A stretch of DNA of 64,000 nt from Polytrichum commune. Its lineage: Eukaryota > Streptophyta > Polytrichopsida > Polytrichales > Polytrichaceae. The first letter of the stretch is position 1. Every line of letters starts with the position of its first letter. The DNA lies in assembly GCA_950295325.1 (NCBI GenBank), contig OX485803.1, forward strand, positions 17,856,001 through 17,920,000. Reading direction: 5' to 3'. The notes beneath the pieces are model-generated. The model was not told the DNA's origin. It worked only from the letters and a program-made list of their open reading frames with translations, and did no database searches. Below, one piece after another: positions 28,546-40,375 of this stretch. A program made the translations under genes and the position numbers.

Positions 28546-31509
28546 CACGGTAGCTAGTAATTGTCGGTCTAGGGCTCTTCGCAGGTGAAAGTCATTTCAA
28601 CCTGCCATTGTATGTCTAAAGTGGATTATCAACTGTCGATTCCTGGGCCTACTCAACTGGGCACAATCATTGGATGATGTTGTGTACAAGGTGTTGCGTC
28701 AACTTGAACGAATAAAAGGTCTAGGCTCATTGATAGGGCACGTATAATATTGGCAGAAATATTGGGGTTGGAGACCCAATTTGCTCTCACGCCCGAGTGT
28801 GTTCTTTGATAACCTACCGTACTTTTGGCTAAATATGGAGAATTCTCCATGGAATTATATGTTCTTAAGCTAACTATGGGTTTTCAACAACGGCTTATCA
28901 AACTCTCCCCCTTTTGGTCAGTAATCAAGCAATCTCACTCTCCCAACACCTTATGAAACAAGGATCTAACACCCGGCACTAATCAACAACCATGTGGAAG
29001 GCATCGTGGGGTCCATCTCATGGGAATGCCCATGATGACCCAACACCATCAAAAATCAAATTTTATGATCTCGAGGCGGTTTTTCTTGCTCAAGATTGCA
29101 ACTCTTTCCACCTCTCAGGGAAGAGACTAGATTACCTCCAACCCCATGGAGTGGACTCTTCATACAACATATGAATTAATGTGAGTGTAAGAAAGGCTAT
29201 TATTTGAGGCATTAGCATCTATAGTATACATAAGGGAGAGGTGTTGTTTTTGTAGTGTGTACGTTTGGGAAGGTTGTTAAGAATGTTGAATCAAATGTAA
29301 ATGTACAAAAGGGGCCCTAAGATTTAATGAATTTTTTTGACAAGATCCAATTCACGTTTTCATCCATTGTTGTCATATAGTTGTAGTCCTCAATGACTAC
29401 CTTGTCCATTCTTATTAGGGTTTGTGTTTGGGTTCTAGGTTTACAAACCATAGACTCTTGGAGTGCTCATGGGCTCCCTTGAGTTTTGCTCTTTGAATTG
29501 TGGCTAAGTTATTGTGCTCTTGTCTTTGTTTTTTGATGCAATCGTTGAGTTACATGAAAAAAAATGTTCGACATTTTACTTTCTTCTTGGAAAATGAAAG
29601 CATATTTTATGAGTAACAAAGGCCTATTTATTAGTCCATGTTTTTTTTAAATGTTGTATATGTAGTGGAGGCATTTATCACGTTAATTTTCTTAATAGCA
29701 TAAATACATGAGTCCATTTTTGAGCATGCCGTTAGTATGTATACATTTGATTTTCGTTGTAAACTTCTCGTATATAGGGGCTTTAACTTCATAGTGACCC
29801 ACACACATCATTTAGGTCTCTAGTGAAGAGTCCAACCCCCGAGCCTCCACCTCAAGGGTTTTCTTGAATATGAATGTGAATTGTACTTGAAGCAACCATT
29901 GACACCACAACAACGCAAGATCATTGTTGCTTAACTACACCTCGACTTGTAGACTTGCCATTGAAACTAGATGGTGGTCGACTTTCCCTATCTCCATAGA
30001 TAATAGATTATGCCACTTTTGCTCTTATAATGTAGTTGAAACACTAAGGCACACTTCGTGCTAGAGTTTCCCTTTCATAACTCCATTAGGGATATGTTCC
30101 AATCACTTCTTGAAAATGTGGTATTAGGGAATTAGTTCCAAAGATTCCAACTTAAGCACTATATATATATATCAAATACAAACTTGTAGGGGGTCAAATT
30201 TCTATATTGGATGGATGACATGTGTGCACGTATACGGTAATTCTTTCTCTCCACTTGGAGGAGAGCATGGTTTTATTATTTTACATAGTAGTTGCTTGTA
30301 GATAAGATTTTGGACATGACAAAAACCAGGGAAACGATTAGGGAAGACTGAAAAGGTGATTCATATGACATCTAGATGTCAAACCTAACACGGTAGTCAC
30401 AAATCCCAATCCGATCTTGTTAGAGATGTGCTCCAATAGGATAGGTTTAAATTAGGCTCCGTGTCCCAAAAACTTGGTATCCAAACCATCCAAGTTTCAT
30501 ACTTAAGATTACACACAAGCCTAAAGATTCTTCTGTCAAACTAAGAGGAGTGGTTTTTTTAGTTGAGACCAACACGATTTGGCATGAAAGTGATGCTACA
30601 TAAGCACCACATCAATTTTGTGTACTTTGGACTTGGTTCCTTGTGTAAACTCCACAAACCCATAAAAAAAAATTCTCTTGACCAATAAGACCACTTATTG
30701 TAAAATTTCTTTGACCTTGGATCCTAGTGTAAACCCCACACTAATTATCAAAAAAACCTACCGACCGAGGGGGTTGGGGGTGAAATCGTTCATCACCATC
30801 TAGAACCCAGGAATTTAGATCTCTACCCAAAGTAACAACTAAAAACGGGATTGAAGAACCCAAATTAGTGTGTACCCAAGATGCATCATCAACAATGAAC
30901 CTTTTGGGGTGGAGTTTTTACTGCACCCCTAATGGTAGGTGTTGGGGAACTCAACCCTTAAACCCTAAACCCTTACACAATGTGAAACGCGAGGTTGACA
31001 GAAACGCATGTTCCGTGAACCCCCATGGCCCACAATGGAATGATGGAGATGATGTTGCACAGCTCATAGTTGCAGTGAAATATTGTAATTGATTTGTGTG
31101 TGACAAACAATGTAGCTTAAATTACACCAAGTAGTAAGAGAGAGCATTCGGGGTTTGTGCAGATCATATTTTACTTCCTTGCATTGCTTGTGATCGTGTG
31201 ACTCAAGGCTGGTTCACATGGGTCCCAAGTCACTTGAGAGCATGAAAGTGGGGATTTATCACTTCACACACGTTCCAAGTCCTAAGTTCCAAGTATGACA
31301 CGGATGTCTATACCGAAACATTTTTTGGAGGTTAAGCTTGGGACTTGTCTTGACTGACATGAGTGAGATATGAGACTTGGGACTTGAGATGTCATGTGAA
31401 CCAACCTTCAATGTTGGTGTCCTAACCAATGTTGGAGGGCATTGTCTTCTTTTGATATCATAAGATTATCTATAGCGAGGGCTTTGTATTTTTCAATAGA
31501 GTAGATCAT

Positions 31510-31510
<1 letters not shown>
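28546..31510. other. Gene-free spacer with a telomere-like patch
   Basis: 30953-30974 contains CCCTTAAACCCTAAACCC, close to the plant telomere repeat. An AT run lies near 30162-30171. Several short frames show no domain. Confidence 0.3.

Positions 31511-31601
<91 letters not shown>
31511..31601. repeat. (CT)n microsatellite, 91 bp
   Basis: An uninterrupted run of CT, about 45 units, on the plus strand (GA on the minus strand). It is the longest simple repeat in the window. No gene starts nearby, so a promoter GAGA role is not supported. Confidence 0.95.
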
Positions 31602-31604
<3 letters not shown>

Positions 31605-32981
31605 AAATGTGATACTCTTGACAAGTTGATTAAAACCTCCTACAAAGCCAACAATACTTAATAAGCTTTACACCAAAGTTAGAACATTACACTATACTTA
31701 ACCATAAGTTAAGTGACCACGATTGAGGAAGCTACCACGCTCCACGATTTAGGGTTTCAGTGACCTAAAGCGGCCATTATACCTTTCTAAACCAATACTT
31801 AAACCCTAGACCCTTCCATGTGAAGACTCTTTTACACGCTTGGAGGAGAAAACACTCAGCTTGGATTGTTCAATAAGGCTAAGTAGATACACGATAAGTG
31901 TGGAAGCACATGGTGTTTGGTGTACAAAAGGTTGTTACTGTTCAAGAAAGTTACGCAATATAGCAAAAGAGCACGTTTGTATACTCATTGTTTTGTATTG
32001 AGTATAAGTGTTTGCTAACACTCAATGGACTTGATAGGTGAGGTAAATGTGTGACATGGATTGCAACTGAGCTTAGTTGAAGACACCTGACACACGCCTT
32101 TCTAGCACACAAATGTATGTTTGGGTTGGCACGGGTACATGTGAGGCTAGCTCTTCACATTTCAACATCAACAATAGTGCATTACTAATGTTTGGATGCT
32201 CTTTCACTCTTGAAATATTACACTTGTGAAAGTTATTATGTTACTTTGAATTAGTATCTTGATGTATACACAAATTCCATAAAGTAATCGAGACATTGAG
32301 AATACATACAAATGAGTTATTTAAGTCTACATATCACATATTTGCTTTAGTACTTGGTTGTAACAATAATCATTGGGCACAATGCAATCATATAATAAAC
32401 TAAATTTTGAACTCAGATGCCATATGTGATGGATATTTGCTACCATGACATATATCATAACATTTTAGTAATTTATATCTTTTTATGACAACCCCATGCT
32501 ATTAAACTCTGATTTTAAAGCAAAGAAACATAGCGGAGTATCTAACTATTTTGATAAAGCATACATATTCCTAGTTGAAAGTTCAATCAACTTACTTTGA
32601 TGTAAAACATAGTGCTAAATCCATAGTTACAATATCAGATGCTATATTTAGGGAGGCAACAAACTTGTGATGAAAGAAAATCCCACCCTCCCATTCACCC
32701 ACCCACCCACCCTTGCTTCATTTGGATGAAGAATAAAAAGGAAAAGGCCTCTAAAAAGAGGAAGATAAAGCTTTGAAATATGATAACTCTCTCACTCTCT
32801 CTCTCTCTCTAAAAAAATATATTGCATACATGTGTTTCTCTCATTTATCCAACATAAATACCCTTAAATAATATGCATGTTGGAGGATTTTTTAGTTAAT
32901 TTTGACATTGAAGTGAATTTGAAGGCGTTGAATCAATCTAATGCAAGTCATTTGATATGAATCGGCCACAAACCTATAGGG
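31602..32981. other. Gene-free spacer
   Basis: Holds a (CCCA)n run at about 32690-32713 and a short CT run near 32790-32809. No gene seen. Confidence 0.3.
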
Positions 32982-33320
32982 GGTTGTTTACATCATGCAC
33001 CATAAAGTCGTCCCAAGGCCGTGTAAAATTTGTGATTGGTTGTTGACTTCGTGCTGGGACCACTTCAGTTTACACCAAGGAAAAAATGTTAGAGTGACAA
33101 TGAAGTACAATATCCCCAAAAGACATATTTCAAGGCCTACATTATCCACTGACATGATCTAACAAATTTTACGGTGGGAGAGGCAAAAGAGGTGCTCCAG
33201 TGAAAAAAGAAAAAAAGAAAGGCATGCCCATGGCATGGAAATGTTCTTATCATAAATTTTTAATGAAATGTTTTTCTAGGGAAGAGAAGATGAAGACAAG
33301 AGAAGATAAGAGAATAGTTA
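32982..33320 (+). repeat. Dispersed repeat R2, copy 1
   Basis: About 330 bases match 39963-40280 in the same orientation: GGTTGTTTACA, AAGTCGTCCCAAGG, CAGTTTACACCAAGGA, ACGGTGGGAGAGGCAAAAGA and the GAAGACAAGAGAAGA tail. Inside is a loose inverted repeat around AAGTCGTCCC and GGGACCACTTC. There is no frame. The two copies lie 7 kb apart and bracket the plus-strand LINE piece, but they are too diverged and lack clear TG...CA ends to be called LTRs. Confidence 0.6.
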
Positions 33321-33934
33321 GACTTGAGTTTATCTCAAAACTGCCATTTTTGAACATACATTAAGAAATTCAACACAATTCACTTTTTGGTGCATGGTCA
33401 TTCCTCTTGATCCACATTCCGTTAACACCTAGCAAGGGACCTAAAAACTTTGTAAATTGATTCCTTGAGAAGTCTGACATTGAAGTCGGAGCATGGGAAA
33501 AGGCCATCTTCCATGGTCCGACTTCATGATCCATGGTGGAAACCGGCTCTAGGTTAGGTGTACTTGAAGACCGAGTGAATTCATAGTAAGAAAGAATTGC
33601 TTGTGACAGTGAGTCGAGTGTCCTGTGAGAGGTTGAGCGGGAACTTCAGGCATTGGCAGCGCTTGACATGCAACCTGGTGTCGAAGGACACACGTGTCGA
33701 TGTCCTTATGGGGGACGCCCGAGGGTCCTTATGGATGACCATAATGACAGCCACCTCCAACAAAGCACCTGCCATGTGTCGCCACAACACCACACAAAAA
33801 GGAAAGGGTTGGATACCTCGCCACCTCCCCACCTCCCCATTTTGACTTTGATCTAAGCTCACTCTAGGGGCTCAGGATTCTTGGTCCATTGCGAAGCTCA
33901 AAACGGAGTGAATTGTCCTATAACCTGTTAACCA
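33321..33934. other. Spacer with an open frame of unknown meaning
   Basis: 33580-33860 is open on both strands for 80-90 codons and a little richer in GC than its surroundings. I recognise no domain on either strand. Confidence 0.2.
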
Positions 33935-34120
33935 ATTGTTTTAGACGATTCGATTATGTAAATAGAGAGTGAGAGATTTCAAACTAGTCTAGTGGAGTTC
34001 AATTGGAATGAATCAGCCCTCAATCTTGTCGGGACTTATTTTATTTTACTCGTATTGGAGCCCTGTCAATTACAAGAAATGAGTCTACATAGACACCACA
34101 ACTCCCAAGCCAGGTCTCTA
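33935..34120. mobile_element. TIR repeat family T1, partial copy
   Basis: One arm of the T1 family in the orientation opposite to 24455-24715, ending with AGTCTACATAGACACCACAA. The block TCTAGTGGAGTTCAATTGGA matches the similar arm at 55130-55160. The other terminal repeat is not seen. Confidence 0.5.
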
Positions 34121-34261
34121 TTCGAAGCATTTGCGACTAGCCTATGTAGATTAGATGACATGATAACTCCATAAACATTTTGTTCAAAAGTTACACGTCG
34201 TCGAAACTTCATATAAAGAGTATCAACTATCTACCAGAGCCCAACATTTTCCTTTTAAATT

Positions 34262-34820
34262 GCACCCATACCCAGACCATGCCCATCAGCAACGACCTAT
34301 GCCCACCCATGCCCACACATAGCATGACATGTGCCCACCCATGCCCACCCATGCCCACCCATGCTATTCAAATTGCGCCCATGCATTCAAAAATTGTGTA
34401 ATGTGTATTACCCGCCTACACCAAGTCTTGGTTGGATCAGACAAATAAAAGGTCGTTCACTATCGCTGGCTTTAGCCCGGAGCACTTCTTGGTTAGCATA
34501 TTCCCTGCATCCGAGAAGTTTGACTCCAATTTGGAGTTGGATGCAGGGATGCACAAAACCGAACGCGTCACGCGCGACATGATGGGGAATGTGGGGGCTC
34601 CTTTCAGCTTCCACCACAAGAGAATACTGAATTTAGCAGTGGTATCCTAATTCATTGGCAATGCTAAGCTCACCGCTGTAATGATCTCATGATCACCCAT
34701 GCCCACCCATGCCCACTCATGAACAATAATATTGCAGCCATGCCCACCCATGCCCACCCATGAACAATAATATCACACCCATACCCACCCAAAACCCATG
34801 GACATGGGTGGGCATGGGCA
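34262..34820 (+). repeat. CCCACCCATG minisatellite in two blocks
   Basis: Blocks at about 34262-34385 and 34690-34825 are built from the 10-base unit CCCACCCATG and variants. The second block ends with the unit in the opposite sense (CATGGGTGGGCATGGGC). Between them, 34400-34670 is non-repetitive and contains a small open frame. Confidence 0.75.
34432..34650 (+). other. Short open frame between minisatellite blocks
   Basis: 72 codons with even base composition, starting at an alternative codon near GGATCAGACAAAT. The product begins after SFTIAGFSPEHFLVS and has no domain I recognise. No splice sites or homologue within the window. It may be a fragment captured between the repeat blocks. Confidence 0.15.
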
Positions 34821-34964
34821 TGGGCACCCGATGTAGGGCTCTGCTATCTACCAAATAAGTGTTACGATGTTCCGTGATGTGCATGCACTCTACTTATAGC
34901 AATGCGTAACTTCAAACAGCAAACTGCAACAATATGTGTGAAAGATTTCGCTCTAAGGGCTTGG

Positions 34965-35206
34965 GCTTCACGATGTCTACGAAACACATCCGTCGTGGAT
35001 GAAAGGGCTCTAGTAAAAACAAGTCCCACCTGAGGTTACGAGCCCATTCAATCCACTTAAATCGCGCCAGATGAATCAGGGGAGTTCGATTCTATTTCCG
35101 GTGTCATCACAAATCACCACAAATTCAAGGATATGTAAATGGTTCACGGCATTTTCACCTTGGCAATGGATGAGTTTACGTAGACACCACGGATCCCTAA
35201 GCTTCC
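34965..35206. mobile_element. TIR repeat family T1, full copy
   Basis: Starts with GGGCTTCACGATGTCTACG and ends with GAGTTTACGTAGACACCACGG, an imperfect inverted pair. The interior shares AAAACAAGTCCCACC and the CACCACAAATTC region layout with 24455-24715. About 240 bp and without coding capacity. Confidence 0.6.
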
Positions 35207-36005
35207 GGTAGGGCTTCGTCAAACGCTCCCCTCGCATAGCATGCCAAAGGTATTGGGCCCAGTTGCATGGTCAGGTGGAAATGAATGTGTCCATGGTGAC
35301 AAGGCAACTCTCCAGAAGCTGGTCGAGGTTGTGACTCACAGGCATGGCCACCCACTCCTCTTCAATACATATTAAAAAAAACGTGGCGAGTCATCACACC
35401 TTTGTAACTTTGTAACCCAGAGCTTTTAAGGGCAGGTGGACAGGGGCCGGGCAGCCCCCTGAAAAACTTCGAGAGTCTTCTCTGAACCCGACTGAAATTT
35501 TCTGGCCGCCCCGTCCGACTTCGAAAGAAACATTGCCCTTGCATTCTTGAAGGTTACTTTATCCACAACATCTCATATTGAGTGCACTTCATCTTCAAGG
35601 TCCACAATTTTATATATATATTTGCACTTTCATTTAGTTAATAAGTAATTGATTGGGGTTTTGTTCCAGAAGTGAAACCGTCGATACATTATGTAATTAA
35701 CGTAGCCGTCGAAAACATTATAAAATCCTCGTTAGCATTGAGGTTATAATTTTTGTGACTTATGATTTGAAGGGGTCTTTGTTATACTAAAATGGAGCTT
35801 GAATTAGTGTGTTGATTCTAGTATGTATATTTTATAATGGTTTAGGTAGTGCCTTTTAATTTCACAAGTATACGTATGAATTCAAACTAATCAAGCGGAT
35901 TGATTTTTTATTTTTTTGGAATTAATTGTGATATAAACTCAAATATGAGAATTGATGTGCTTAATTACACTTGTTTGGGATTCATCATGCTTGATTAAGT
36001 ATAAA
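35207..36005. other. Gene-free spacer
   Basis: 35400-35540 is GC-richer but shows no domain. A TA run lies near 35612-35622. Confidence 0.25.
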
Positions 36006-36642
36006 GTGCCACTGACCAAGTAATGATAGACTACATGAGAGATGAACTTGCGAACATTCTCACAAACCCACAAGACATTTCTCACACAATACATCACATC
36101 CAACAAACCTCCTTCCAAAGTCAAGCCCCCTTTTGTGACGATATCATATACCACCCACCCCAATGCACATATGTTATCCAAAAAGACTCATGGCACCACA
36201 CTAATGGCCTCATCCTAGAAAGGGAAGGCCCCACAAACTATAGCATAGCCTCTCAATTCACGAGAGAAGTATATGACTTAAGCCTCAAACTAGCTAAAGG
36301 AAAAGCACCGGGCCCATGCAACATCCCAAGTGAAATCCTCAAGGCCCTTCCCAACACATTATGCAACCTCTTCAAATTCTTTCAACAATGTTACAAACTT
36401 TAAAGAATACCACCAGTATGGAAACACAAAAAAATCTTACTACTACACAAAAGAAGACAATCCGTTAATAATCTTCAATTATAGACCCATTGCCCTCGCT
36501 AATACCATATACAATTTCTATTTAAAAAACACCCTCACCTCCCCCTCACAAACCACGGAGAAGACCATAAAATATTACACTATAGCCAAGAATGATTCCG
36601 CCCACAACACAATACCGACTGTCAAATACAAATGATCATTGT

Positions 36643-37411
36643 AGACCTTGGACGACTAACTAAATGGGCAGTTATTTAGCTAGCTAAAAGCTCCAACCAG
36701 CTAAAGCTACACAAGAATTCGGTGCCTCAAAAGAATAGCTAGCTAAAACTAAGTGCCATAGTATGGGCGAGGAAAATTAGCTAGTTGAAGTTAGCTAATA
36801 ACTAGCTAGAATCTGAATGTGATCTCGGTGTTATGAATGATGTCATTGCACCCAAACAATTATCTCGTAGACCCGAACTCATTGAAGCAATGATGTTTTT
36901 GAAATTAAACATGAGCCTGATTCCTAATAATCTAGCATATGTTGCAGAATCTCCGATTTCAAACACCTTGATTCCATCTCGTCTTGAATTGCCATACGAC
37001 ATTGACAATTCCGATGATAAAGAAGAAGAAGAAGAAGAAGAAGATGATGATGATGATTTATCACCAGTGCTAGTCAAAAGTCAGGAAACTGACTATATGT
37101 GTTGATTTTAAACCTTTCAATTTCCTTGTGCAACAACATTGAAATACAAAGCCAACCGATAGCAATATAACCAAATATATATTTTTTGGTTTTGTTTGAA
37201 TGGATTTCTCTCTAGTTTATAATGAATATGCATGTCACACAACTTTTTAGCTAGTCGAAGTTGAGTGAAAATTAGAGTTCCGGAAAAGCTAGCCAACTGG
37301 AGCTAAGTAAGAATCCTAGGTTCGATGAACCTAGTTAGCTAAAGCTAAGTGACAAATAGGGGCCCGGAAAATTTAGCTAGGTGATGCTAGTTGGCCAACT
37401 ATCCAAGGTCT
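36643..37411. mobile_element. Non-autonomous hAT-like element inside the LINE
   Basis: A 769 bp segment that splits the reverse transcriptase between motif 2 and motif A. Its ends AGACCTTGGA (36643-36652) and TCCAAGGTCT (37402-37411) are inverted copies. The bases just outside, GATCATTG and AATCGTTG, match at 6 of 8 positions, fitting an old 8 bp target duplication. Both flanks are rich in TTAGCTAGCTAAA-like words. It encodes a piece of transposase-like protein (next entry). Confidence 0.55.
36833..37105 (+). pseudogene. hAT dimerisation-domain-like fragment
   Basis: About 90 codons. The region RRPELIEAMMFLKLNMSLI resembles the end of the hAT dimerisation domain (R-x-L-x-P-x-x-x-E-x-x-x-FLK-x-N). 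It is followed by an acidic run, seven Glu and five Asp, and a stop. The rest of a transposase is absent, so the element would depend on another copy for movement. The match is by motif only. Confidence 0.4.
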
Positions 37412-38965
37412 GAATCGTTGCCTCTCCAAAAGATGCAAAATACACATTCCAAGATATATACATCACACACAAAGAATACCGTAATGCCTTTGGATCCATA
37501 GACCATGCTAGGCTCCTCACCATCATGAAAGACCTAGGCTATCCAAACGACGCAATTAGGTTAGTGGGAGACATATATGCCAACTTCATAACATCCTACC
37601 ATGGGAGGTACTTCGGCAACACCCCCCCCCCCCCGGCACACATAAACGGAGGAACTGTCCAAGCAAATACACTAACTCCATAACTATCTATAATATTTCC
37701 TTGAACCCCTTACTAAGATGGCTATGAATAGGATCACTAGGCTATCAATTTAACACCTCCAAAAGCACATGCACCATCATGGCATACATAGCCGACCTAG
37801 CCATCCTCACAAACAACATAGACCACCTCCAACATTGAATCAACAAACTCTAGAAAATTGCGGAAGGGGCACACATGGACCTAAACCTTGCTAAATGTGC
37901 TATTGCACGAAGCATGAACAAAGCCAAAGTCAAACCCATCATTTTCAAAATTTTCATACAAGCACAAAGAATCACATACAAAGAGCAACAATTTTCTATA
38001 CTAGCCCAAATCGAGCCATACACACACCTCGGTCTACATTTTGTACCCCCACTTAAATGGCAAATACAAAAAGATATAACCATATGCAAGGCAAACAAAT
38101 GAAAGTAAACTCCTCCCAACCTTCCAAGCTAAATTATGTCAAAAAAATAAAAATCCTTAACACCATCATCAAAACAAGGCATTACATATGTATACTATGG
38201 CGTCCCCTTATCCAAACTAGATACAAGAAAATTTGACAAAATCCTAAGCAAACTCACCAAAAACAAAAAAAAACAAAAAAAACAAAACATATAAAATTCC
38301 AACCAACACTGCCAACATACTCACCCACCTCAACACCAAACTCTATGGCATCAACACCACATCCATACCCCCAATCTACCTCACATGCATAGGACAACAA
38401 CTTATTCAAGCCCTCAATGACCCTAGATAATTAGGCAAGAGCTACCAAGGGCTCACCAAATACATAGTAACCAATATGGCGGGTCTCTCAAGCTCCCAAA
38501 ACTCACATGTCAAGCATCCTTTAGAGCCCCCCCCCCCCCACATCCAAAACTTTCTTCCTCCTCAAAAGGGAATTTGAAACCCACGTCAATACCCATCACA
38601 AGACCTTTCCTATCCAACAAACCCCACTCAAAATCCAATAGTGCTCCAACCCAAACTACACCTCCCTCCCTTGAGAAGAACAACAAAATCCAACAAAGTA
38701 CCTTAAAACACTCTACCAATACAACATAACCACACTTTAACAAATACAAAATACCAACCAAATGGTCATCATGTCTAAAGAAGAATTCAAACAAAATTAT
38801 AAAACACTCCCCGAAACAATTAGAGAAGCCCTCCAACAAGCCACTCGCATCTCCTTCACACAACAAAGAAACGACCTTGCCCACCACATTCAAACCATAA
38901 CACACATTGCCAACCCACCAACCCCCAACTACCAAGAACTATTGGAAGTGAATAGGACTAGAGGT

Positions 38966-39393
38966 GATACATATACATATATGTATATATGATTTTCGTA
39001 CGTTGGACCCGGACCCTGGTGTAAACCACCCTTAGGGGGGCACTTTAGATGGGAGAGCTCGTGGTCCAAGAACATAGGGATCGATTTGAAGCAAGTCGAG
39101 GCAAATCGAACCCTTGAATCGAACCCACTCTTGGACCCTACCTTCCAAAACGGTTCTTCATAACACAAGCTCTCCTTTGAGCTTCATTCATTAATGTGGA
39201 CCACGAGTGTTCCCTCCAAAATGACACCATGTAGGAGAGACTCAACTTTGCCTATTAATGGTATTGAACTAGACCCTCATCTACATGCCTTCACTTCAAT
39301 TTAGACCTCTCAACCAACATGATCGCTCCATTCTGTTGGACCCCATCTAAAGCGCCGCGTACATAGTGACCATTCACCATACACAATTCCCTT
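38966..39393. other. Spacer between LINE pieces
   Basis: A short palindromic ATACATATACATATATGTATATATG stretch near 38969-38992 in part, then unrecognised sequence. No gene. Confidence 0.25.
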
Positions 39394-39726
39394 TCACGCA
39401 ACAACTCCACTGCATAACCTTGAGGGGTTGATCACACCAGCCAGTTCTGACATCATCCATCGACATCTCTGGCTGTAATAATGTGAAAAGTGGTAGGCCA
39501 ACATCCATTTCTCAACATAATCCCCAGCAATTTCCCAGTTGGAACCCGGACGGGAACTTTGGTGTGATCGGGGCATGAGCGTTTGCAACCTTCCGGTAGA
39601 CCCATAGAAGGTGAGCTCCACATGTTCACCAAGTGTTCGAATCCAGCCTCCTGCCACTTTGGGTGTGGACACTTGGCCCATTCCCACAGAGTACTTGAGC
39701 TTGATAAAGCTAAACTCAATCCTCAT
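39394..39726 (-). pseudogene. Fragment of an unrecognised repeated protein
   Basis: Open for about 110 codons on the minus strand, from a start near 39726. The part at 39424-39585 matches 28383-28545 in reverse complement. The shared frame encodes GDYVEKWMLAYHFSHYY and SELAGVINP. I do not recognise the family. Presence of a second, stop-ridden copy and the location among LINE relics suggest a transposon protein. Confidence 0.3.
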
Positions 39727-39962
39727 GACTCAAGCCTCCAGTCAAGTCAGATCTGAGGAGTACTCTCCCACTTGTGGCTGCCATAGAATATCATATTGGC
39801 CTCCTCGTTTGATTGGCGAGCACCTCGTTTACCACTACATTTTGATGATAATGTAAAGAAAGGGAGAGTCATACGCGCTTGATGTGTATCCGGAAACACG
39901 ACTAGGATTGACATCATACTGATGTCAAATGTAATTCATCGAAGGAGACGTGTGTGCCTAAG

Positions 39963-40280
39963 GGGTTGTTTACACCATGGACCCTGAAGTCGTCCCAAGG
40001 TCTTGTCAAATATGTGAGTATTTGTTGAACTTGTCCCGGGACTACTTCGGTTTACACCAAGGAGGAAATGTCAAAGTGATCATGGAGTTCGAGGTCCCTA
40101 AAAGACATGTGTTGAGGCCTACATTACCCACTTACATGGTCCAATGGAGTTTGCGGTGGGAGAGGCAAAAGAGGTGCTATGGTAGAAAAGACAAGGGCTC
40201 ATGGCAAAGAAATGCTACCATAATGAAATTTTAATGAGGGGGAAGAGAAGACGAAGACAAGAGAAGACAAGAGAATGGTC
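39963..40280 (+). repeat. Dispersed repeat R2, copy 2
   Basis: Same-orientation partner of 32982-33320; roughly one base in five differs. Here the internal inverted repeat is clearer: GAAGTCGTCCC near 39986 faces GGGACTACTTC near 40039. It directly adjoins a partial copy of the 350 bp repeat (40280-40375). Confidence 0.6.
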
Positions 40281-40375
40281 ATACTCCTATCGCTTTTGCA
40301 CCTCAACTCTGATTATGAAAGTTGAAATGATGAATTGGTTGAAATAATATTCCAATCCCAAAACCAACCATTCCC
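40280..40375 (+). repeat. Partial copy of the 350 bp dispersed repeat family
   Basis: Contains ACTCCTATCGCTTTTGCACC and CAACTCTGATTATGAAAGTT, matching 49075-49135 and the middle of the copies at 15450 and 58760. Confidence 0.4.

Larger units (their letters stand above)
36006..38965 (+). pseudogene. LINE reverse transcriptase relic, interrupted by a hAT-like element
   Basis: Fragments of a non-LTR reverse transcriptase in order: KGKAPGPCNIPSEILK (about 36296-36345), FNYRPIALANTIYN (about 36475-36516, after a frameshift), then beyond the 36643-37411 insertion AFGSIDHARLL (about 37489-37520; motif A with its Asp), a motif B-like VQANTLTP (about 37660-37680), and a degenerate motif C, AYIADLAIL (about 37785-37812), where the usual ADD is lost. 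The thumb and linker follow, ending with ALQQATRISF near 38835-38865. Stops, frameshifts and C-runs (37622, 38527) break the frame. It reads opposite to the copy at 42649-44340. No endonuclease or ORF1 was recognised. Confidence 0.75.

Noticed and set aside
31511..31601. GAGA-type regulatory element
   Set aside because: No gene or promoter lies within several kilobases; a plain microsatellite explains it.
36802..37077. Minus-strand frame with a long Ser run
   Set aside because: It is the antisense of the Glu/Asp run of the hAT-like fragment.
32982..40280. LTR retrotransposon with R2 repeats as LTRs
   Set aside because: No clear TG...CA ends, primer-binding site or gag/pol between them; the interior is LINE, hAT and minisatellite debris.
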